From NCBI GenBank assembly GCA_945860955.1, contig CAMATH010000034.1, positions 1 to 64,000 on the forward strand: a DNA stretch of 64,000 nt, given 5' to 3'. Source of the DNA: Planctomicrobium piriforme (lineage in GTDB: Bacteria; Planctomycetota; Planctomycetia; Planctomycetales; Planctomycetaceae). Below, piece after piece: positions 46,139 through 55,700 of the stretch. The translations under genes and the position numbers were made by a program. Positions within the stretch are counted from its first letter, which is position 1; each line of letters starts with the position of its first letter. The notes beneath the pieces are model-generated. The model did not search any database. It was given only the letters and a program-made list of their open reading frames with translations, and was not told where the DNA came from.

Positions 46139-46846
46139 TTAGTCGTTTACGAGCCGCTGTTGTGCCAGCCGTTCGACAAAGTCCTGATGTTCGCTTGATG
46201 CCAGACCTCTTTGCAGAGTCTGCAGCAGTCTGGTCGAATCGTGGGAAATGAAAGCCGGTCCGTCGATCCAGAGCCCTGGCATCGCGGTCGATCGATAGAT
46301 TCCTTCCCGATCTGGAGAGACGCTGAGTCCCTCGGCGGTTTGAAAATAGTGGATCAACTGCGATTTGACGTCGAAGACAAAATACTCACGAACGCCGTTG
46401 CGGAGGTACGCCACCTTTTTGTCGTGCAGGTCGGTTGAGATCGAGCTGTAGGCGATTTCGCCGACCCATTCCGGCCCACCTGCAATGTACTCTCCCGCAT
46501 ACGGCCGGGTCTGGCCGCCGCACTCGGGAAGTACGCGAAGAAATGCGTCGGGTTGTGGTTCGTTGAATTCATCCAATACCAAAGTCGCGTCGATGCCCCC
46601 CTCGACGCCAACGGTTTGAGTTGCATATTGCCCCAGCAATGTCATGAGCAAGAAGTGTCGCGAACTGTGGGGCTGACGCACCGGAGACGACATGACCACA
46701 CGCCCTTCCACTAATTCAATTTTCTGATCGGTATGAATCTGCAAATAGCGCTCGTGGAACTCCGGCTGACACAGGCAATCGCCGCTTTGAAGCTCAACTG
46801 CGGCGACCGGCAGACGGTCCAGGGCTTGTGGGGTCAGAATTGGCAT
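46139..46846 (-). CDS. Uma2-family (DUF820) putative endonuclease-fold protein
   Basis: Protein of 235 residues in the PD-(D/E)XK fold family Uma2, widespread in planctomycetes and cyanobacteria. Motifs are KIELVEGRVVMSSPVR, NEPQPDAFLRVLPECGG with the first catalytic Asp, WVGEIAYSSISTDLHDKKVAYLRNGVREYFVFD with the Glu and Lys positions, and VEGGIDATLVLDEF. No activity has been firmly shown for the family. ATG 46846 is used; a TTG six bases upstream is also in frame. It ends 13 bases from the carboxylase stop, convergently. Confidence 0.85.
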   Translation of the reverse strand: MPILTPQALDRLPVAAVELQSGDCLCQPEFHERYLQIHTDQKIELVEGRVVMSSPVRQPHSSRHFLLMTLLGQYATQTVGVEGGIDATLVLDEFNEPQPDAFLRVLPECGGQTRPYAGEYIAGGPEWVGEIAYSSISTDLHDKKVAYLRNGVREYFVFDVKSQLIHYFQTAEGLSVSPDREGIYRSTAMPGLWIDGPAFISHDSTRLLQTLQRGLASSEHQDFVERLAQQRLVND

Positions 46847-47072
46847 TGGCAATCGCTCGCGGAGGTAAGAAAAATCGTACCCCCTTTCTGTCGGTCAGGC
46901 AAGATGGTGATCGCATTTGCGAAACGCATCAACTCGGCGTCCCCAGACCGCCGCCCCCTCCAACAGGTAGAGTTGACATTCACGTCAGTCGACCGGGAGA
47001 ATCGGGCGCGTTGACTCCCGTCGATCGCTCCCCACTTTGCCCTTCATTCCTTCGCGCGGATTCCGTTCTCTC

Positions 47073-48350
47073 ATGGCGATTCAAATCGTTGTTCCCCGTC
47101 TGGGCTGGTCGATGGAGGAGGGAACATTCGGCGAGTGGCTGAAAAAGGATGGAGAGACGGTCGAACTTGGGGAGCCTTTGTTCGTTCTGGAAGGGGAAAA
47201 GTCGGCTCAGGACATTGAATCGGTCGACCGGGGAATTCTCAGAATTCCGCCCAAGGGGCCGCGTCCGGGAGACCTTGTCAAAGTTGGGCAGGTGATCGCC
47301 TGGTTTGTTGAGCCGGGGGAAGCGATTCCGACGGGGTCGGACGGTGGGAGTTCGCAGGTCACGCCGAGTACGCCCGCATCGACATCTGCGCCGGTCGCAG
47401 GAGATCCCATCCTGAATTCAGCGATCAGGGAGCATTCAACCGTCAGTAGCGGATCCGCTGCCAGTCAGGCCGGTGTCGCAGGAGGTGGGGCCTGTGGGGC
47501 ACCCATCGCCAGTCCCCGAGCTCGCCGAGCCGCCCGCGACATGGCGGTCGATCTGTCGGCGGTTTCCGGAACGGGACGGACGGGGCGCATTCGGGAAAAG
47601 GACGTCATGGCGGCGGCGCACGCCACGGGAGGGATGAAGGCTGCGGTGGCGAGCGTGTCAACTCCGGTGAACGTTCCGCAATTGACTACGGTTCGCCGCA
47701 CGATCGCCGCTCGGATGCGCGACGCGGTCGAGACGACCGCGAGCGTCACGTTGCAGCGACGCTGCGACGCGACCAATCTGGTGAATCTGCGCAGTCAATT
47801 CCAAGCGGGACAGGCGTCGCGCGGAGTGCCGACGTTTACCGATCTGGTGGTGAAACTCGTAGGTTGTGTGCTGGTCGAATACCCCACAGTCCGAACGCAA
47901 TGGCTCGAGAACGGCTTTTTTGTCCCACCGGCAATCGACATCGCCGTCGCGGTTGATACGGAGCAGGGACTGCTGGCACCGGTTGTTCGCGGGGTCGATC
48001 AACTCCCGCTGCGGCTTGTCTCGGCTGAAATTCGCACGTTGGCCGAGTCGGCGCGAGCGGGGAAGCTGACTGCGGAACAATTGCGAGGCGGGGCGTTCAC
48101 CGTGACGAATCTGGGGGCGTACGGAGTCGAATCGTTCACTCCCATCATCAATCTGCCGCAGTCGGCCATTCTGGGACTGGGCCGAATCGCCCGCGAGCCA
48201 GTCGTTCGGGACGAACAAATCGTGATCCGCGACCAGCTCCCCTTGAGCCTGACCTTCGACCATCGCATTCTGGACGGTGCCCCGGCGGCGAAATTTCTGC
48301 AGGCGGTGGCGCAGGCGATTGAGAATCCGGGACCGTGGTTGATGGGGTGA
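47073..48350 (+). CDS. Dihydrolipoamide acyltransferase (E2) of a 2-oxoacid dehydrogenase
   Basis: E2 component of about 425 residues. The lipoyl domain (about 1-80) has the target Lys in EGEKSAQDIES, a less common form of ETDKA. A Ser/Pro/Ala-rich linker follows, then a peripheral-subunit-binding domain (IASPRARRAARDMAVDLSAV and GRTGRIREKDVMAA), and a catalytic domain ending LPLSLTFDHRILDGAPAAKF, with the DHRxxDG motif. E1 and E3 genes are not in the window, so which complex it serves (pyruvate, branched-chain or acetoin) is unclear. The SRA-like gene starts 3 bases downstream. Confidence 0.88.
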   Translation: MAIQIVVPRLGWSMEEGTFGEWLKKDGETVELGEPLFVLEGEKSAQDIESVDRGILRIPPKGPRPGDLVKVGQVIAWFVEPGEAIPTGSDGGSSQVTPSTPASTSAPVAGDPILNSAIREHSTVSSGSAASQAGVAGGGACGAPIASPRARRAARDMAVDLSAVSGTGRTGRIREKDVMAAAHATGGMKAAVASVSTPVNVPQLTTVRRTIAARMRDAVETTASVTLQRRCDATNLVNLRSQFQAGQASRGVPTFTDLVVKLVGCVLVEYPTVRTQWLENGFFVPPAIDIAVAVDTEQGLLAPVVRGVDQLPLRLVSAEIRTLAESARAGKLTAEQLRGGAFTVTNLGAYGVESFTPIINLPQSAILGLGRIAREPVVRDEQIVIRDQLPLSLTFDHRILDGAPAAKFLQAVAQAIENPGPWLMG

Positions 48351-48353
48351 TGG

Positions 48354-48932
48354 ATGACCGATATGCGTGATTTCAATTCAAGAGAACTTCGATTTGCCGT
48401 AGGGGAATACTATTCCAACGAAGAGATCTACTCGGCACTGCGGGTCGGAAACGCGGGGGGAGTTCGCCCCTGCCTGGATGCCGCTCGCAATGTGCAGCAT
48501 CTGGCCATACTCACGTCGACGGGGACGCCGCGGCAACTCGATGAGAATCCGTATCATGATCGCCTCGAAGGTGACGTGCTGATTTACACCGGGGCAGGAA
48601 AGGATGGGGATCAGCATGTTACGGGAAACAACGCGCGAATCATTCAACAGTTGGATTCCCGATTTCCGATGTTTGGCTTTTTGCAGACTCAGAGCCGCCG
48701 CGTAAAATCTGGGGACAACAAGAGATGGAAATTCATCGGCCTCCTGGAGTTCTTGCGAGGATACCGGGAACAGCAACTCGATTCTGCCGGAAAACCGCGA
48801 TTCGTTTGGATTTTTGAATTGCGAACTCACATCCCGGAGTCCCCGGTCGATGTCGTTTCTGCTCGCGATTTCATGTCCAGCTCGTCGCCAGTTCCGTTGA
48901 AGCAGAACTCCACGAAGATCGAGAAGTTGTAA
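48354..48932 (+). CDS. SRA-like (ScoMcrA-type) DNA-binding domain, N-terminal half of a broken restriction gene
   Basis: Product of 192 residues. The segment ENPYHDRLEGDVLIYTGAG with DGDQHVTGNNARIIQQ is the signature of SRA-like domains found at the N-terminus of modification-dependent (type IV) restriction enzymes such as ScoMcrA. These read modified cytosine or phosphorothioate in DNA. GGVRPCLDAARNVQHLAILTS precedes it in family order. No nuclease follows in this frame: the reading frame ends in TAA after PLKQNSTKIEKL. The -1 frame over the same end carries the continuation of a nuclease, so the gene is probably split by a frameshift. GGGGTG and ATG 48354 lie 3 bases after the E2 stop. Confidence 0.7.
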   Translation: MTDMRDFNSRELRFAVGEYYSNEEIYSALRVGNAGGVRPCLDAARNVQHLAILTSTGTPRQLDENPYHDRLEGDVLIYTGAGKDGDQHVTGNNARIIQQLDSRFPMFGFLQTQSRRVKSGDNKRWKFIGLLEFLRGYREQQLDSAGKPRFVWIFELRTHIPESPVDVVSARDFMSSSSPVPLKQNSTKIEKL

Positions 48933-49417
48933 CGATCCTGAGCGAAGGGGAGTATCAGAGAGTCGACATTGCAGCGCTTGAGCCGATTCGCCGAAGACTT
49001 CTGAGTTATGAACCACGACAATTCGAAATTGTGCTGCAAGATTTGCTGAAACATACGGGTTTTGTCGATGTCCTCGTGACACGCTTCAGTCAGGATGGCG
49101 GAATTGACATCAACGCGAGGCCGAGTTCCCGCGCATGGCCGATTCAACGGCTGCCGATCCAGATTCAGGCGAAACGCTGGCTGCACACGGTCGGACGTCG
49201 GGAGGTCGCAGAGTTACGGGGCAGTTTGCAGCCACATGCAGCCGGCTGTATTGTCACGACAAGCCACTTTTCCCGCGCAGCGATTGCCGAGGCTGAGGAA
49301 TCAGGAAAGGTTCCGATCACCCTCATCGACGGTTACCAGTTGGCGGGAATCGTCAATCATTCGAAGATGTTGTTGCATCCAGCTCACGTGGCAACGGGAT
49401 TTGTGGACGAGGATTGA
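48818..49417 (+). pseudogene. Mrr-like restriction endonuclease domain, C-terminal half of a broken gene
   Basis: PD-(D/E)XK nuclease domain of the Mrr_cat type: SYEPRQFEIVLQDLLKHTGF, then catalytic DGGIDINA and QIQAKRW, then GRREVAELRGSL and AAGCIVTTSHFSRAAIAEAEE. Protein-like sequence begins well before the first usable start (GTG 49031), as VEAELHEDREVVTILSEGEY around 48897-48956, with no ATG available. The frame is -1 relative to the SRA-like ORF that ends at 48932, and the two overlap. Together they would make one SRA-Mrr enzyme of about 340 residues. No slippery heptamer is visible in the overlap, so a one-base deletion (or an assembly error) is more likely than programmed shifting. Confidence 0.6.
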
Positions 49418-49573
49418 ATTCCTAGTCGTTCCGGCGACTCGCACAATCCATCCATTCTTCACACAAACCCAACCTGTTCACCACAAACCGCAGAATCAAT
49501 CCGCTACAATCACTGATCGTGTGAATCGCCCCAATGTGGCCCGGCTCGGGTTGAGTTCAAGGATCGACGCGTC

Positions 49574-51310
49574 TTGTTCAGCATTCAACATTGGACATCG
49601 CGGTTCTGGCTCGCGCTGCTGTGGTTGGCACTGTTGGCAGGCTGCCAACCGGCGGCGACCAGCGACGTCTCGAAGTCGCCGGGCGATTCAAAGGGGGCCG
49701 ACTCGAAGTCGACAAGCCCCACGCCGTTTGTCACCCCGCGTGACGCGAGTGACGAGTTTTTCGAACGCGACACGGTTCACCATCTGGTTCTCAAGCTCGC
49801 GCCGTCACAGGAGCAGAAGCTGCGAGAAGACGCCCGGCGATACGTCCATGGCACGCTGGTGGAGCTTCATGGTGAGACCCTCGCGGAGGTCGCCATCAAG
49901 CTGAAAGGGGCGGCGGGGAGTTTTCAGGAACTCGACGGCAAACCCGCGTTCACCTTGAACGTCGGAAAGTTCATGAAGAAGCAGACGTTCCACCGGCTCA
50001 CTAAGTTCTATCTCAACAACTCCGTCCAGGACGAGACCTACACGTCGGAGTGGCTGTGCGCTTCGATCTGCAAAGAAGCGGGGATTCCGGCCCCGCGAAT
50101 CACGCATGCCCGGGTCTGGCTGAACGATCGTGACCTGGGGCTGTACGTCCTCAAAGAGGGGTTTGACGCGCAATTCCTGCGGCGGAATTTTCGCAATTCC
50201 AAGGGAAATCTCTACGATGGGGGATTCTGCCAGGAAATTGACGTCGATCTCGAAAAGGACGAGGGGTTTGGTCCGAATGACCACAGTGATCTACGGGCGC
50301 TGGTCGCCGCGTGTCAATTGCCCGACACTGGTGAACGAAAAACGCAGGTCGCGAAACTCCTGGATGTCGCCCAGTTTCACCGGTTCATGGCATTCGAACT
50401 GATGGCCTGTCATTGGGACGGTTACGTCGCCAACAGAAACAACTACCGAGTGTATTTCGACCCCTCGCAGGGGCAGGCCCGATTCCTGCCCCACGGGATG
50501 GATCAGATGTTTCAAGATCCCAATTTCCCGGTGTTTGAACAGTTTCCCGCCCTGGTGGCTCAAGCCGCTCGCTGTGACGACGAATGGAACCTGGCCTATC
50601 GGGAACGCGTTCGTGAGATGCTACCATTTTTCGACGGCGAGAAACTGGGAGCCCGGGTCGAAAAGCTGCACCGACGGCTACGGCCTGAAATCGCGAAAAT
50701 GAATCCCGACGGGGTCGCGGGCTTCGACGAACAATTGGGACAATGGAAAGAGCGTCTGGTCCAGCGTACCGAGAGTATCGCCCGTCAACTGACCGAACCC
50801 GACCCACCGCCGCGTCCCCCGGACGGCGAACCCGTGGAACTCAACGGAATCGAGCCGGTCGCGTTGGCTGACTGGTACCCGGCACAGGAAACGGCCGACG
50901 CGCACCATGAAACCGCAGAGGAACCCGGGGAGCGACCGGCTGAAATTCCGGAAGGTGAAGAGATCCCGGCGGTCGTGGTCTATTCGATCGCGGCGGGCGA
51001 GTCGGGAGATTGTGTCGCCTCGTGGCGAAAGCGCGTTCGACTTCATCCGGGACGGTACCACCTGACGGCGCGAATGCGGGTGGAAGGAGTGGCCCCCCGT
51101 GGTGGTGAGAACCCGGGCGTGGGGGCCGGACTGAGAATTTCTGGGGGCCAGCGCGACAACGGACTCGAAGGGACAAGCGACTGGAACAACCTGGTCTACG
51201 AGTTCGCGGTTGTCGAAGATCCGCAAGAGGTCGAATTGGTCGCCGAGCTGCGCGGGCGATCCGGGCGGATGTGGTTCGCCGCGCCAGTGCTGAAGAGGGT
51301 TGTGGACTGA
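49574..51310 (+). CDS. CotH-like kinase-fold lipoprotein
   Basis: Protein of 578 residues starting with TTG 49574. The lipoprotein signal ends LALLAGC. The CotH (spore-coat-type protein kinase-like) region spans about 60-400: VAIKLKGAAGSFQELDGKPAFTL, FYLNNSVQDETYTSEWLC, DLGLYVLKEGFDAQFLRRNF, GNLYDGG and ANRNNYRVYFD followed by FLPHGMDQMF, in the usual order. An extra C-terminal beta-sandwich-like region follows a Pro-rich linker (DPPPRPPDGEPV). In planctomycetes CotH lipoproteins are common and of unknown substrate; atypical protein phosphorylation in the periplasm is possible. It ends 4 bases from the next, convergent gene. Confidence 0.82.
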   Translation: MFSIQHWTSRFWLALLWLALLAGCQPAATSDVSKSPGDSKGADSKSTSPTPFVTPRDASDEFFERDTVHHLVLKLAPSQEQKLREDARRYVHGTLVELHGETLAEVAIKLKGAAGSFQELDGKPAFTLNVGKFMKKQTFHRLTKFYLNNSVQDETYTSEWLCASICKEAGIPAPRITHARVWLNDRDLGLYVLKEGFDAQFLRRNFRNSKGNLYDGGFCQEIDVDLEKDEGFGPNDHSDLRALVAACQLPDTGERKTQVAKLLDVAQFHRFMAFELMACHWDGYVANRNNYRVYFDPSQGQARFLPHGMDQMFQDPNFPVFEQFPALVAQAARCDDEWNLAYRERVREMLPFFDGEKLGARVEKLHRRLRPEIAKMNPDGVAGFDEQLGQWKERLVQRTESIARQLTEPDPPPRPPDGEPVELNGIEPVALADWYPAQETADAHHETAEEPGERPAEIPEGEEIPAVVVYSIAAGESGDCVASWRKRVRLHPGRYHLTARMRVEGVAPRGGENPGVGAGLRISGGQRDNGLEGTSDWNNLVYEFAVVEDPQEVELVAELRGRSGRMWFAAPVLKRVVD

Positions 51311-51314
51311 ACCG

Positions 51315-51758
51315 CTACTTGACGTCGCTGTGCAATTCTCTGCGAATTTCAATCCGTTCGGGGGTCTTCTCGGGTTGCGGCCGCACGAGGAACAGCAGCA
51401 GCGTGTCGAATTGCGGGGGCTCGTCCAGTTCCCGGACGATGTGATGGACCTGGTTCGCGGTTTCCAGTACGCGTTCGTCTTCGGCCGTCGGGGAAAAAGC
51501 GACTTTCAAAACCACGCGTAACAGTCGCGGTTCGCCGGGCAGGTTGCCCCCTTCGACGATCGGTGTCCCATCCGGGAACGCTGTCTTCAATGCCCGACGG
51601 TAGGGAGCGTATGGTCCCAGTCGAACGCTCCAGTACAGGGAGATACTCGCAGTCGCCAGGGATCCAAACAGCAGCAAACCGACGACCAGCCACCGCCCGC
51701 GCGGCGATCGCCGGGTGTTGGAGAGTTCGGGACTGGTTTCGAGCGGAGAATTGGTCAT
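51315..51758 (-). CDS. Single-TM protein of unknown function
   Basis: Protein of 147 residues, not recognised. One hydrophobic helix at about 23-45 (WLVVGLLLFGSLATASISLYW) is preceded by a basic stretch, so the N-terminus is inside. The following domain has alternating strands (LLRVVLKVAFSPTAEDE, FDTLLLFLVRPQPE) and helix VLETANQVHHIVRELD. The next gene upstream on the same strand encodes a redoxin-like membrane protein and may share its transcript. Confidence 0.55.
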   Translation of the reverse strand: MTNSPLETSPELSNTRRSPRGRWLVVGLLLFGSLATASISLYWSVRLGPYAPYRRALKTAFPDGTPIVEGGNLPGEPRLLRVVLKVAFSPTAEDERVLETANQVHHIVRELDEPPQFDTLLLFLVRPQPEKTPERIEIRRELHSDVK

Positions 51759-51783
51759 GCTGTATTCCTGCGACGCGCTGCGT

Positions 51784-52410
51784 TCAACGAACCTGTGCGA
51801 ATTCCTTGGCCCACTGCGCGGGTGTCCCCAGGGTGTCGGGGGCGAAGTGAATGAAACGAATCCATCCCGCCCGATCGACGATCACGACTCCCTCACGGGG
51901 CAAATCGGTCTTCTCGTCGCAGGCCCCCCATTGGCGGTGGACTTCCAACTGATTCAGGTCAGACAGCAAAACGAACGGAAACGCTCCGCCACGTCCAATC
52001 GCCGCGCGATTTTCCGCTGGCCGAACGGCGGTGATTCCAATGACAACCCCACCCGTCCGTTCGAAATCGGCCCAATTCTCTTTGATTCCCTGCGCGACGA
52101 GCGAATGATCGACCCCTTCGCGAGCGTCCAGGAAGGCGACCAGGATCTTCTGCCGACCGATGTACCGCTGCAATCGCAGTAACTTCATCGATTCATCGTG
52201 AAGCTGAAAAACAGGGGCTTGTCGGATGTACGCCCGTTCGGGGGCGGCCGGGGGGTCATACTGTCGCGACAGCTTCCAACCTACGGCGGCCAGAATCACC
52301 AAGGCGGCCAGCGGGATCGTCCAAAACAGGGGACGCCAGGATCGCGCCACAGTGGTCATGAGTTCAAAGACAAATGAGTGAACGGGGAATTCCGGCAGAA
52401 CCGTTGTCAT
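51784..52410 (-). CDS. Membrane-anchored redoxin-like protein lacking catalytic cysteines
   Basis: Protein of 208 residues with one TM helix (FWTIPLAALVILAAVGW) and a C-terminal AhpC/TSA- or thioredoxin-like domain. Recognisable parts are APVFQLHDES, then KILVAFLDAREGVDHSLVAQGI, VVIGITAV and a strand REGVVIVDRAGWIRFIHFAPD. At the position of the peroxidatic Cys (TxxC/CxxC after the FLxF strand) there is DAREGV, with no cysteine. The only Cys is in QWGACDEKT. It therefore probably lacks redox activity of the usual kind. ATG 52410 is listed; an internal ATG at 52359 is equally likely. Confidence 0.55.
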   Translation of the reverse strand: MTTVLPEFPVHSFVFELMTTVARSWRPLFWTIPLAALVILAAVGWKLSRQYDPPAAPERAYIRQAPVFQLHDESMKLLRLQRYIGRQKILVAFLDAREGVDHSLVAQGIKENWADFERTGGVVIGITAVRPAENRAAIGRGGAFPFVLLSDLNQLEVHRQWGACDEKTDLPREGVVIVDRAGWIRFIHFAPDTLGTPAQWAKEFAQVR

Positions 52411-52776
52411 CTCGGGCCAGTTCGATCCGGTCCCTTCCGGAGCGGAATCGAAGAAAATGTCTTCGGTTCGATGAAGTCGATACGCCCAGCGGACTGGCGA
52501 TTGTAGGTGAACTCCCCGCGATCGCCGATACCGCAGATCGCCACATTTCCGAGAATGGGAATCGTTGTACCTCCGACTTCATGCCCAAATGATTCCGCCC
52601 AAGCACTACTAGTTAACCGAAAGTTTCAAAAAGTACGGGTGTCCATCCTATTCCCGCTTCCGTATACTAGCGGAACGTGTGTGACCAATGCACGAATCCC
52701 TCTTCCCAACGTCCCTGCTGTCCGCCAGTTTGGTGGGCCGTGTCGTACCTGACGACACTCCACCTGGCGAGCCTTT
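52411..52776. other. Divergent intergenic region upstream of the kinase-STAND gene
   Basis: The 366 bases contain no recognisable ORF. TATACT (52663-52668) in a locally AT-rich stretch is a plausible -10 for the downstream kinase gene, about 110 bases before its ATG, but the matching -35 (TGTCCA-like) is weak. No other signal is seen. Confidence 0.35.
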
Positions 52777-55700
52777 ATGTCACCCATTCCATCGGAAGAA
52801 TCACCTCCGTCGATCCCGCCTGGTCCGCAATCGCCAGAATCGAAGTCAGCCACTTCGTTTTCCGTCGAAATGGTTGAACAGACCATTATTAGCGATGCCT
52901 TCAGCGCTTCGGTTGAGATTTCCCCCAAGGCGGAGACCCGACCGACTAGCCAGTTTTCGGCCCCGCTGTCCGACGCGGAACCTGGGCGATTCTTTCCTGG
53001 AACACTTTTTGCCAATCGCTACCGTATTGTTTCCCTGCTGGGGCGCGGGGGAATGGGCGAGGTGTACCGGGCCGACGATTTGACGCTCGATCAGCCGGTG
53101 GCGCTCAAGTTTCTTCCTCAAGCGACGACAGTAGACGCGGCCGCCATCCAGCGGATTCGGCACGAGGCCCGGCTGGCTCGGCGAGTCACCCATCCCAACG
53201 TCTGCCGGGTTCACGACATTGGTGAGTGGGCAGGGGACCACTTCCTGTCGATGGAGATCATTGAAGGTGAGGATCTCGCGGTGTTGTTGCGCCGCATCGG
53301 CTGTCTGCCCCGCGAAATGGCTTTTGAAGTCTGCCGACAGGTCACGGCGGGGGTCGCCGCCGCCCATGCGCGCGGCGTGCTGCATCGGGACCTGAAGCCG
53401 GGCAATATCCTGATCGATTCACAGGGGCGGGTGGTCATCACTGACTTCGGACTTGCGCTTCCCAGTGAACAGGCACTGAAACAGCGTTCCTCCGTTGGCA
53501 CATTGCCCTACATGTCTCCTGAACAGATACTGGGGCAGGGCATCAACGAGCGGAGCGATTTGTATTCCCTCGGCCTGGTGATTCACGACGCGTTCACTGG
53601 CAAACGCGTGTTTCGGGCGAACACCGGGGAAGAACTCCTGAAGTTGCGGCGGACCACATTTTCCGTCGAAGGGCGGTTGTCTCCCGATCTTGAGCCGGCG
53701 GTTCGCGAGCTGATCGAACGGTGTCTGGCGTTCGAACCAGCCAATCGTCCGAAGTCGGCAATCGAAATTCACGACGCGCTGTGCCGGGCGGAATCCCCCC
53801 AGAGAGTTTCTGTCGCGACACCGGTCGCCACTCCGCTGAACAACATTCCGCCCCAGTTGACGAGTTTCATCGGGCGTGAGCGGGAACGGAGTGAGGTCCG
53901 CCGACTCCTCGGTCAGAACCGGCTCGTGACGCTGGTTGGACCAGGCGGCGCGGGCAAGACCCGTTTGTCGCTCCATGTGGCGACCGAGGAACTCGACCAG
54001 TATGGCGACGGCGTCTGGATGGTGGAACTCGCCCCGCTGGTCGATCCCGCACTCGTCCCGCAGACCATCGCGTCCGTGCTGGGTATCCGAGAGGCGGGGG
54101 GACGTCCCATTCAGGAAACCCTCGCTGATCAACTGGGTGGTAAGCGACTGTTGATCGTTCTCGACAATTGTGAGCACGTCGTCGCGGCGTGCTCGATGGT
54201 GGCTGACCTGCTGCTCAAGCGGTGTCCGGGCGTCAAGATACTGGCGAGCAGTCGTGAACGGCTCGGAGTTCCGGGGGAAGCGACGTTTCAGATTCCGTCA
54301 CTTTCCTTACCGACCGGTCCGCCCCCCGCGACTGCGGCCAGCGCCCTGGGGTACGAGGCGGTCGCGCTGTTTGTCGACCGGGCGAAGTCCGCGGGGAGCC
54401 GATTTGAACTCACCGACGCGAACGCCGCGGTCGCGGCGCGAATCTGCCGACGGCTCGATGGAATTCCCCTGGCGCTCGAATTGGCGGCGGCCCGTACCCG
54501 ATCGCTGACGCTGGAAGACCTCGAACGGCGACTCGATGACTGCTTTCGGATATTGACCGGGGGGAGCAAAACCCTTCTTCCCCGGCAGCAGACACTGAGG
54601 GCGCTCATCGACTGGAGTTACGATCTGCTACACGAAAACGAGCGGTTGCTGTTCAGTCGACTGAGCGTTTTCGCGGGGGGATTTTCGTTGGCCGCTGTCG
54701 AGCAGGTGTGTGCCGGCGGAGGAATTGAAGATTTCGAGATCCTTGACCTGATAACAAGTCTGGTCGACAAGTCGCTGGCGACGATCGATTCTTCGCGGGA
54801 GGAGACACGTTATGGGCTGCTGGAAACTGTTCGGCAGTATGCTCGAGAACGGTTGAACCACTCGGGAGAGGCGGCCGATTATCAGCGTAGCCACGCGGAC
54901 TTCTACCTCAAATTCGCGGAAACCGGGGCTCCCCAGTTGGAAGGGGTGGAGGGGGCCACCTGGGCCGACCGATTCGAACTCGAACACGACAACCTGCGTG
55001 GGGCGTTTGATTTCGCACTCACGGCGCCAGAGATGGCGGGTTCTGCGTTGAAGTTGGTGAATTCGCTGTGGGTCTTCTGGTACAAGCGGGGGTTCTATCG
55101 CGAGATGGCGGCCCGCATGCCGGCCGCGCTCGCCGCCACCAGCTCGGCGGGCGCTACGGAAGACCGCGCTCAGGGGTTGCTGGCCGCCGCCAATGCGCAT
55201 CTGATTCAGGGGGATTACGACTTGGCGTGCCGGCAGTTTGAAGAGGCATTGCAGATCCGGCGGGAAATTGGCACACCGCTGCCGATCTGGAATGCGCTGT
55301 TCAACTATGGCAACGCCTTGAATCTGGTGGGGAATTTGGACGCCGCCCGGACCTGCCTGGAAGAGGCGCTCAAGATATCTGAAGGGATCCCCAAGACGGT
55401 CGCTGGCTCGCGGTGCAATCTGGGGGAAACGCTGGCGCTGGCGGGTGAGATCGCCGAGGCTCGGGTCCATTTGTCCGCTGCCCGTGAGGCGTTTCGTGCC
55501 GCGAAGAACCCGGCGGCCGTGGCGGAAATCTCGGATTTTCTTGGTCGGCTGTGCCAGCGTGAAGGGAATCTCAACGAGGCCGAGTCGCTGTACCGCCACG
55601 CGCTGGTGACGTTGAGAGAGAACCGGTTTGTGGGGTTCGGGTATTTTGTCGGACCGTATTCCTTCGCGGGTTTGTCACTCGCGCGCGGCGAATTGGAACG

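Noticed and set aside
48855-48932. Programmed -1 frameshift in the SRA/Mrr locus
   Set aside because: No X-XXY-YYZ slippery heptamer and no clear stimulatory stem are visible in the overlap.
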